A DNA stretch of 11,273 nt, taken from the NCBI GenBank assembly GCA_964506645.1, contig CAZDML010000065.1:1-11273 (forward strand), given 5' to 3'. The DNA comes from CAZDML01 sp964506645 (GTDB taxonomy: Bacteria; Elusimicrobiota; Elusimicrobia; 2-01-FULL-59-12). The notes under the pieces were generated by a model, which saw only the letters and a list, made by a program, of their open reading frames with translations, was not told where the DNA came from and made no database searches. Both the position numbers and the translations under genes were made by a program. Shown in pieces: positions 5,818 through 11,273 of this stretch; position 1 is the stretch's first letter; every line of letters starts with the position of its first letter.

Positions 5818-6189
5818 ATGAAAGCGTTTCGCTTCTTCCTCAGTCTGACGCTACTGACCGCGATGACACTCGTCCAAGTCCCGCAGTCCGCGTCCGGCGC
5901 GATGAGCCTGGGCATGCCTACGGCGATGTGCCGGATGCCCTGCTGCAAGACACCCCAGGGACAAGCCAAATGTCCGATGATGAAAGCGGCGCCGACCCAT
6001 GAGGCCGTTCTCTCGATTTCGTTCACGCTGCAGCCGTACCTCAATGCCTTGCTCCACACCCTGCCCAATGCGCCGATCATCCGGGGCTCGCGGATTCAGG
6101 GAACACTCGCCACCATTGCCACGCTACTCTCCATCGCTCCACCTCTCGGCAGAGCTCCGCCTTCCGACGTTGTTCTCTTCGCTGCTTAA
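5818..6189 (+). CDS. Small Cys/Met-rich exported protein of copper operon
   Basis: A 123-residue protein with a Sec signal peptide (M-K-A-F-R then hydrophobic to about residue 22, likely cleavage near S-A-S-G-A, residues 24-28). The mature N-terminus is crowded with potential Cu(I) ligands: C38, C42, C43 and C52, plus M29, M33, M37, M40, M54 and M55, in the pattern C-R-M-P-C-C ... K-C-P-M-M. The rest (about 60-123) is hydrophobic/neutral with no motif I know; residues 95-110 might form a weak membrane helix. First gene of the operon and directly behind the strong promoter, it is inferred to be a periplasmic copper/silver binding or sensing protein feeding the efflux complex, comparable in role to CusF though not similar in sequence. 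No named family is recognised. Confidence 0.75.
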   Translation: MKAFRFFLSLTLLTAMTLVQVPQSASGAMSLGMPTAMCRMPCCKTPQGQAKCPMMKAAPTHEAVLSISFTLQPYLNALLHTLPNAPIIRGSRIQGTLATIATLLSIAPPLGRAPPSDVVLFAA

Positions 6190-6235
6190 TCCCTAGAAAT
6201 ACTCAAGTCGTATAAACGCTGTTCTATTGAACCTT

Positions 6236-7531
6236 ATGAAACATTTTCTATTGATCGCAGGACTTCTGTCCTGCCTGTCCACGTTCTCTCGTGGCGAGTC
6301 GGCGGTCCTGACGCTTCCGGATCTCCTGCGCCAAGCACGAGAGAAGAACCCTGATCTTCAGGCCGCAGAAGAAGCCTGGAAGGTGCAGCGCGCTAACATC
6401 GGCGCCGCAGGCGCCTGGCCAGACCCCATGCTTTCCTATGAACGCGAAACCATGACGACGCCGGCCCCGGGCATGGATGCCGAAAAGAAACAAGCGTTCC
6501 GCATTGAGCAGGGCATCCCCTTTCCGGGCAAACTCCATCAGGATGTTCAAATGAAGCGTCACGAAGCGCTCCTGGCCGAGGCGGTTTACCGAACACGCGT
6601 TCTCGAGGTCACACGCGATATCAAGATGCGCTACTACCAACTGTATTTGACGGATGAGAAAATTAAACTCGCCGCACAAGCGGTGGAAGTGATGCGCGCC
6701 GCACTCGGTGCGACCCAGGGACGTCTGGCAGCCAACCAGACCAGCGCCTCGGACGTCTTCATGGCCCAGGGCGAACTGCGCCGCATGGAAAACATGCTTT
6801 TTGAGCAACAGCAGCAGCGCTCGCTTATCGCCATCGAACTCAACACATTGCTGAATCAGCCGACCGATACAGTTTTAGGAACGGCGCAGGCTCCGGCGCT
6901 GCGAGATGTTCCCGTCACCCAAGCCGACCTCAACACGCTCGCCGAACGCAACGCACCGCTCTACCGTTCTGCGTTGCATGAGATCAACCACAGCCGGGCC
7001 ATGCAGCGGCGTGCGCAGCTTGACCTCGCTCCCGATTTTGGCGTGATGTACGAATACCAGAAAGCCCAAGAGGACGGTACAGACGGGCGCATGATCGGCG
7101 TTTCTGTAAGTTTTCCGCTCTGGTTTAAACGGCCCTGGAGCATGCGGCAAAGCGCTGCCGAGCACGTGCTTGAGGCTCAGGCCAACGCCCAGGCGATGAA
7201 AAACATGGTGCTCAAAATGATTGCCATGGAATACACCGAAACCCAAACGCACCTGCGACTGGCCCGCAACTATGAAAGCGATATCCTGCCTGCCGCGCTG
7301 GCCAATTTACGCGTCACCCGTCAGTCCTATGCTTCTGGACAAAGCGACTTCCTGCGGCTGCTGGAAGCCTATCGCACCTGGATTGAACGTCACAACGAGT
7401 ATCAGGATCAGATTTATCACGTCGGGGAACATTGGAGCGAATTGGAACGCTGGACGGGCATCGATCTGGCGCATGCCAAAGAAGCGCTCGATCAAACAAG
7501 CTGGGATTTAGGAGATAGTCATGGAAAATAA
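6236..7531 (+). CDS. TolC-family outer-membrane efflux protein (CusC/CzcC-like)
   Basis: A 431-residue outer-membrane factor forming the exit duct of a tripartite heavy-metal RND pump. The signal peptide is M-K-H-F then a hydrophobic core; an L-L-S-C near residue 13 could serve as a weak lipobox, as CusC is a lipoprotein, but cleavage after a later residue is equally possible. Two OEP repeats follow: the first starts L-T-L-P-D-L-L-R-Q-A-R-E-K-N-P-D, and the second ends with Y-A-S-G-Q-S-D-F-L-R-L-L-E-A-Y, typical of the CzcC/CusC branch. The ATG at 6236 is preferred over an in-frame TTG 9 nt upstream because it gives a compact signal peptide. Neither has a Shine-Dalgarno. It lies 46 bp after the Cys/Met-rich gene and overlaps the adaptor gene by 11 bp. 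Confidence 0.92.
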   Translation: MKHFLLIAGLLSCLSTFSRGESAVLTLPDLLRQAREKNPDLQAAEEAWKVQRANIGAAGAWPDPMLSYERETMTTPAPGMDAEKKQAFRIEQGIPFPGKLHQDVQMKRHEALLAEAVYRTRVLEVTRDIKMRYYQLYLTDEKIKLAAQAVEVMRAALGATQGRLAANQTSASDVFMAQGELRRMENMLFEQQQQRSLIAIELNTLLNQPTDTVLGTAQAPALRDVPVTQADLNTLAERNAPLYRSALHEINHSRAMQRRAQLDLAPDFGVMYEYQKAQEDGTDGRMIGVSVSFPLWFKRPWSMRQSAAEHVLEAQANAQAMKNMVLKMIAMEYTETQTHLRLARNYESDILPAALANLRVTRQSYASGQSDFLRLLEAYRTWIERHNEYQDQIYHVGEHWSELERWTGIDLAHAKEALDQTSWDLGDSHGK

Positions 7532-8531
7532 AACATTCATTTATGCCTTGAGTGCTGCGCTGGTGGTTTTGCCCGCGTGCAATAAAACCTCGTCCACAAC
7601 CGCAACAACCACGGCACCAACGAAAAAAGCGCACTATCACTGTCCCATGCATCCGCAGTACACCTCCGATAAGCCTGGGGACTGTCCAATCTGCGGCATG
7701 CGCCTGGTACAGATCGAATCGGCATCGGAAACACCCAGCGTCTCCGCAACTCCGGGTCAAGCCAACGTTGTCATGTCAGACGACCGTGTACAGCTGATCG
7801 GTGTGAAAACGTCTAAAGTGGAAATGCGTGAACTCGTAAGAGACATCCGCACCTCCGCCCGTGTCGCCTATGACCCGGCGCTGTATAGCGCCATTGTCGA
7901 ACATCAGGAAGCCCTCAAGGCCGCCGGTTCGAACACCGATGACACCACTGTTCGCGCTTCCCGTTTACGGCTGCGACAAATGGGACTTTCCAATGCGCAG
8001 ATTAAAGAGATCAGCGCGCCGGGATACGATGCCTCGCACCTTCTCCTGAGTCAGGCGGGGCACCGACTGTGGGTGTACGCCGACCTCTACGAAGACGAGG
8101 CCTCTCTCGTGAAAACTGGACAAACGGCGGTGCTGACCGCTCCGGCGTTCCCCGGCCGCACGTTTTTGGGAACGGTACGCGCGGTAGATACCGTGGTCAA
8201 CAGCGAGACGCGGACGCTCCGGGCACGCATCGATGTGCCGAACCCGACCGGCGAACTCAAGCCGGACATGTATTTTCAAGCCTCGATCCAGGCCAGGCTG
8301 GGTCGGCATCTCGCCATACCTTCCACAGCCGTGATGGACAGCGGCTCACGGCATCTGGTGTTTCTCCAAACACAACCCGGCCATTACAGTCCGCGCGACG
8401 TTGTGGCAGGACTCAGTGCCGACCCCTGGATGGAAGTCGTGAGCGGATTAAAGGAAGGGGATGTGGTTGTGACCTCGGCCAATTTCTTAATTGATTCCGA
8501 ATCGAAGATTAAGGGAACTATACAACCGTGA
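7521..8531 (+). CDS. CusB-like periplasmic adaptor with heavy-metal-binding domain
   Basis: A 336-residue membrane-fusion protein linking RND pump to outer-membrane duct. The N-terminus has a lipoprotein signal ending V-L-P-A-C20. A Thr-rich linker leads to a heavy-metal-binding (HMBD/YHS-like) module at about 38-62: Y39-H-C41-P-M43-H44-P ... C55-P-I-C58-G-M60. Then come a short helical segment (118-165) and the beta-barrel and membrane-proximal parts (180-336) ending S-A-N-F-L-I-D-S-E-S-K-I-K, as usual in CusB relatives. It is shorter than E. coli CusB (about 400 residues); the first half of the lipoyl domain (the usual G-x-I-x-K-L-Y-V stretch) is not seen. The ATG has a GGAG site 6 nt upstream and overlaps the TolC gene. 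The TGA stop lies inside the first heptamer of the adjoining cassette repeat. Confidence 0.92.
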   Translation: MENKTFIYALSAALVVLPACNKTSSTTATTTAPTKKAHYHCPMHPQYTSDKPGDCPICGMRLVQIESASETPSVSATPGQANVVMSDDRVQLIGVKTSKVEMRELVRDIRTSARVAYDPALYSAIVEHQEALKAAGSNTDDTTVRASRLRLRQMGLSNAQIKEISAPGYDASHLLLSQAGHRLWVYADLYEDEASLVKTGQTAVLTAPAFPGRTFLGTVRAVDTVVNSETRTLRARIDVPNPTGELKPDMYFQASIQARLGRHLAIPSTAVMDSGSRHLVFLQTQPGHYSPRDVVAGLSADPWMEVVSGLKEGDVVVTSANFLIDSESKIKGTIQP

Positions 8532-8549
8532 TACGTGGTAAGTGGTACG
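8527..8549 (+). repeat. Left heptamer-repeat end of the S23 cassette
   Basis: Three tandem 7-bp units of consensus NGTGRTA (CGTGATA, CGTGGTA, AGTGGTA) followed by CG. The inverted counterpart lies at 8961-8990. The first unit contains the adaptor stop codon. Confidence 0.8.
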
Positions 8550-8553
8550 AACA

Positions 8554-8919
8554 TCAAGAATTCTTTAACGACCGCTGGAGTCCATTGAGCATCGCACCAA
8601 TGGCTTGAGTTTCAGGGAAGAGACGGGTAAATGTAACTGCATCTAAATAATTTAAATCACGGGCAAGAAGAAGGAGACATTTCACTTCTTCATTAGACCC
8701 TTCGGAGATTGCTAAGAAATGGCACAAATCATTGGTTGTCGAACGTTTAGTTCCTTCCGCAATGTTTGCGGTAATCGAAACTGCCGCTCTACGGAGCTGG
8801 CTCGTCATTCCGTAGACTTCTTCTCTTGGAAAGGCTTTTGTGCATCGATAGATTTCCAAGACCAAAGCATGGGCTTTTTGCCAAACTCTCAAATCTTGGA
8901 AATTCTGGACGGGCTTCAT
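8554..8919 (-). CDS. Four-helix-bundle protein, S23/IVP (Avd-like) family
   Basis: A 121-residue protein of the 23S rRNA intervening-sequence protein family (PF05635/TIGR02436). Conserved landmarks read F-Q-D-L-R-V-W-Q-K-A-H at the N-terminus, then F-P-R-E-E-V-Y-G-M-T-S-Q-L-R-R-A-A-V-S-I, N-I-A-E-G-T-K-R, F-L-A-I-S-E-G-S-N-E-E, and a last helix M-L-N-G-L-Q-R-S-L. It should form a four-helix bundle that oligomerises and may bind nucleic acid; the biological role of most members is unknown. Avd of diversity-generating retroelements is related, but no reverse transcriptase is visible here. The start at 8919 (M-K-P-V-Q-N-F) matches the usual family N-terminus; an in-frame ATG at 8955 would add 12 residues. 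It is antisense to the surrounding operon, with its stop 4 bp from the left repeat. Confidence 0.88.
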   Translation of the reverse strand: MKPVQNFQDLRVWQKAHALVLEIYRCTKAFPREEVYGMTSQLRRAAVSITANIAEGTKRSTTNDLCHFLAISEGSNEEVKCLLLLARDLNYLDAVTFTRLFPETQAIGAMLNGLQRSLKNS

Positions 8920-8960
8920 ACCTTGCTTAGAGTGACTTTGGAAGCATTTATTCATTCTTT

Positions 8961-8990
8961 CGTATCACGTACCACATACCACATACCACG
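8961..8990 (-). repeat. Right heptamer-repeat end of the S23 cassette
   Basis: On the minus strand four tandem NGTGRTA units (CGTGGTA, TGTGGTA, TGTGGTA, CGTGATA) followed by CG, the inverse of the left array at 8527-8549 but with one more unit and a different order. It lies 9 nt upstream of the pump gene's ATG. Confidence 0.8.
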
Positions 8991-8998
8991 GGTTTCAC

Positions 8999-11273
8999 AT
9001 GATTGAAAAGCTGATCGATCTTTCGGCACGCAACAAGTACACCGTTGTCCTGCTGACCGCGGTGGCGGTGATCGCTGCTATCGTCTGTATGAAGCGAATC
9101 CCGCTCGATGCCATCCCGGACCTTTCGGACACACAGGTCATCATTTATTCGCGGTGGGACCGCAGTCCGGATATCGTCGAAGATCAGGTCACGTATCCGA
9201 TCGTTTCCTCCCTTCTGGGCGCACCCAAGGTCAAAGCCGTGCGCGGATTTTCGGATTTTGGTTTCTCTTATGTCTATGTCATCTTCCAGGATGGCACTGA
9301 CCTCTACTGGGCGCGCAGCCGTGTACTGGAATATCTCTCCAAAATTCAGCCGCGTCTGCCGGAAGGAGTGCGTACAGAGCTCGGACCCGACGCCACCGGT
9401 GTGGGGTGGGTGTACCAATATGCCCTAGTCGACAAAACCGGTCAGCACGATCTGGCGGAACTGCGCAGTTTTCAGGATTGGACACTGCGCTACTGGCTGC
9501 AGTCGGTCCCGGGCGTGGCGGAAGTCGCTTCGATTGGCGGATTTCAAAAGCAGTATCAGATTAACGTCGACCCGCGGGCGCTCACGGCCTACCACATCCC
9601 TTTAACCAAGGTACTCGACGCCGTACGCGACAACAACAACGACGTGGGCGCGCGTCTGGTGGAATTCTCCGGTGCCGAGTACATGGTCCGCGGCCGCGGA
9701 TATGCGAAATCGGCCACCGATCTTGAATCTATTGCTGTCGGCCGCAGCGCCAGCGGAACACCCGTGCTCATTAAGCATGTCGCCAAAGTCGTCCTGGGTC
9801 CGGAGATCCGCCGCGGGGTGGCCGACCTTGACGGCTTGGGGGATACGGTCGGCGGAATTATAGTGATGCGCCAGGGAGACAATGCGCTACAGGTGATCGA
9901 CCGGGTCAAAGAGCGGATCAAGGACATTAAGGCCTCGCTGCCCGCAGGCATGGAGATTGTTCCCGTTTACGACCGCTCGGAACTGATCAAAAAATCCATC
10001 CACACCCTCACGCATGAGCTGCTTCTTGAGATGATCATTGTAAGCCTTGTGATTCTGTTCTTTCTCTGGCATATTCCGTCGGCGATCGTGCCCATCATAA
10101 CGATCCCCGTCTCGGTGGTGCTCGCATTTATTCCTATGGCCCTCTTGGGGCTCACATCCAACATCATGTCGCTGGCTGGGATCGCCATTTCCATCGGGGT
10201 CTTGGTCGACGGCGCAATTGTGGAAGTGGAAAACGCCTACAAACGCCTGGAAGAGTGGAACGCGGCCGGACGACCTGGTGATTTTCACGAAGTGCGGCTG
10301 GCAGCGCTCAAAGAAGTGGGGCCCTCGGTCTTCTTTTCGCTTCTTGTGATCGCCGTGGCCTTCATGCCAATCTTCACGCTCGTCGATCAGGAAGGCCGAC
10401 TTTTCAAGCCGCTCGCCTATTCCAAAAACTTTGCCATGGCGATCGCCGCCCTGTTGGCGGTGACGCTTGATCCAGCCATCCGCATGATGTTTACGCGCAT
10501 GGACCCGTCTCACTTTAAACCGCAGTGGCTCTCTCGCCTGTGGAATCACATCACGGTCGGGCGTTATTACCCCGAAGAAGAACACCCGGTAAGCCGTCAG
10601 CTGTTTAAGGTCTACGAACCGATCTGCCGGACAACCGTTAAACACCCCAAGAAGACACTTCTCATCGCATTCCTTTTGGTACTCAGTGCTATACCGCCAT
10701 TTTTGAAACTGGGGTCCGAGTTCATGCCGCCATTGGATGAAGGCTCGTTGCTGTTTATGCCAACCACCTTGCCGGGCATTTCGGTCACAGAAGCTCAGAA
10801 GCTGATGCAGACCCAGGACCAAATCTTAAAGAGTTTCCCGGAAGTAGATCGCGTCTTCGGAAAAGCCGGCCGCGCCGAGACCGCCACTGACCCTGCCCCG
10901 TTTTCGATGATGGAAACAACCATTCTTCTCAAGCCCAAAGCGCAATGGCGCCCGGGGCTAACGCGGGACGCCCTTATCGAGGAGATGGACCGTGCGCTCA
11001 AAATTCCTGGTGTTACCAATGCCTGGACCATGCCGATTAAAAACCGCATCGACATGCTTTCAACGGGTATTCGCACGCCCGTGGGCATTAAAATTCTTGG
11101 TCCCCAGTTAGAAACCATCGAACAGATCGGTACACAACTGGAACGTGCGTTGCAGAGTGTCCCGGGCACGCGCAGCGTGTTTGCCGAACGGGCCGCTGGC
11201 GGCTACTTTCTCGATTTCGATCTTCGGCGCGAGCAACTGGCGCGCTACGGGCTGAGCGTTAAAGAGGCGCAGA
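8999..11273 (+). CDS. CusA-like Cu(I)/Ag(I) RND efflux pump (runs off window)
   Basis: 758 codons of an inner-membrane heavy-metal RND transporter; about 290 residues should lie beyond the window. From M-I-E-K-L-I-D it follows E. coli CusA closely, e.g. P-L-D-A-I-P-D-L-S-D, Y-V-Y-V-I-F, G-P-D-A-T-G-V-G-W and F-G-K-A-G-R-A-E-T-A-T-D. The TM4 proton-relay aspartate is D404 in G-V-L-V-D-G-A-I-V (E. coli D405). The three methionines that bind Cu(I)/Ag(I) in CusA (M573, M623, M672) correspond to M587 (L-L-F-M-P), M637 (F-S-M-M-E-T-T) and M686 (I-D-M-L-S-T-G), with identical spacing of 50 and 49. This favours monovalent Cu/Ag over Zn/Co/Cd (CzcA type). The pump exports metal from cytoplasm or periplasm through the adaptor and TolC-like duct using the proton gradient. 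The ATG at 8999 follows the cassette end and has only a weak ACGGG as ribosome site. Confidence 0.95.
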   Translation, partial: MIEKLIDLSARNKYTVVLLTAVAVIAAIVCMKRIPLDAIPDLSDTQVIIYSRWDRSPDIVEDQVTYPIVSSLLGAPKVKAVRGFSDFGFSYVYVIFQDGTDLYWARSRVLEYLSKIQPRLPEGVRTELGPDATGVGWVYQYALVDKTGQHDLAELRSFQDWTLRYWLQSVPGVAEVASIGGFQKQYQINVDPRALTAYHIPLTKVLDAVRDNNNDVGARLVEFSGAEYMVRGRGYAKSATDLESIAVGRSASGTPVLIKHVAKVVLGPEIRRGVADLDGLGDTVGGIIVMRQGDNALQVIDRVKERIKDIKASLPAGMEIVPVYDRSELIKKSIHTLTHELLLEMIIVSLVILFFLWHIPSAIVPIITIPVSVVLAFIPMALLGLTSNIMSLAGIAISIGVLVDGAIVEVENAYKRLEEWNAAGRPGDFHEVRLAALKEVGPSVFFSLLVIAVAFMPIFTLVDQEGRLFKPLAYSKNFAMAIAALLAVTLDPAIRMMFTRMDPSHFKPQWLSRLWNHITVGRYYPEEEHPVSRQLFKVYEPICRTTVKHPKKTLLIAFLLVLSAIPPFLKLGSEFMPPLDEGSLLFMPTTLPGISVTEAQKLMQTQDQILKSFPEVDRVFGKAGRAETATDPAPFSMMETTILLKPKAQWRPGLTRDALIEEMDRALKIPGVTNAWTMPIKNRIDMLSTGIRTPVGIKILGPQLETIEQIGTQLERALQSVPGTRSVFAERAAGGYFLDFDLRREQLARYGLSVKEAQ

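Larger units (their letters stand above)
8527..8990 (-). mobile_element. Apparent inserted cassette carrying an S23/IVP gene
   Basis: About 464 bp splitting the adaptor and RND pump genes, which are normally adjacent. It contains a single gene in the opposite orientation to the operon and is bounded by inverted arrays of the same heptamer. There is no transposase, and no target-site duplication is obvious. S23/four-helix-bundle genes are known as passengers of mobile intervening sequences in 23S rRNA genes; this copy is not in rRNA. The cassette as a mobile unit is an inference from repeat symmetry and operon interruption. Confidence 0.5.

Noticed and set aside
8554..8919. Diversity-generating retroelement Avd gene
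   Set aside because: Avd is in the same superfamily, but no reverse transcriptase, template repeat or variable repeat is visible in the window; the S23 signature is a better fit.
8527..8990. CRISPR-like or integron-like array
   Set aside because: The repeats are contiguous 7-mers without spacers, and only two small arrays exist; no integrase or attC-like structure is seen.
9887..10822. 311-codon minus-strand open frame
   Set aside because: Antisense to the CusA-like pump; His/Arg-rich shadow of a well-conserved coding sequence.

Overview
The window looks like part of a scaffold from a metagenome-assembled or draft genome of a Gram-negative bacterium. It has a 100-N scaffold gap, a TolC/adaptor/RND efflux operon, lipoprotein and Sec signals, and moderate G+C content. 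The phylum cannot be fixed from sequence alone. Several traits fit an uncultivated lineage such as Omnitrophota, Nitrospirota or Elusimicrobiota: a secreted protein ending in a YPNPF/FlgD-like domain, a palindromic GTCATTGCGAGG-type repeat, CCAAA-rich dispersed repeats, and a four-helix-bundle (S23/IVP) gene with heptamer-repeat ends. That placement is a low-confidence inference.

Layout: (1) 40-137 is a palindromic repeat, and its right arm supplies the start codon of a Nudix hydrolase gene (133-798). That gene overlaps a SulP anion transporter gene (791-2419). (2) Convergent to it on the minus strand is a housekeeping block: an HNH endonuclease (3522-3970, cut by the gap), an ACT-domain GcvR-like regulator (2924-3421, 5' end lost in the gap) and peptide deformylase (2427-2927), the last two overlapping by 4 bp. 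(3) A 139-bp divergent intergenic region leads to a secreted FlgD-like protein (4110-4691). Then come a CCAAA-type imperfect inverted repeat, a 56-residue one-TM protein (4822-4992) and a histidine kinase without a sensor domain (5035-5745). (4) A near-consensus promoter at 5783-5811 starts a copper/silver export operon: a small Cys/Met-rich periplasmic protein (5818-6189), a TolC-like outer-membrane factor (6236-7531), a CusB-like adaptor with an N-terminal heavy-metal-binding domain (7521-8531) and a CusA-like RND pump (8999 to beyond the window end).

The metal operon is interrupted between adaptor and pump by an apparent cassette (8527-8990). It carries an S23/four-helix-bundle gene in the opposite orientation, bounded by inverted arrays of a 7-bp repeat (NGTGRTA). 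This is the most unusual structure in the window. The pump conserves all three methionines that bind Cu(I)/Ag(I) in E. coli CusA (here M587, M637, M686), so a monovalent copper/silver substrate is well supported.

A second pattern concerns initiation. Two genes (4822 and 5818) have recognisable promoters whose -10 hexamer ends exactly 6 nt before the ATG, with no Shine-Dalgarno in range, which suggests leaderless mRNAs. The HNH gene instead has a strong Shine-Dalgarno behind a conventional leader.
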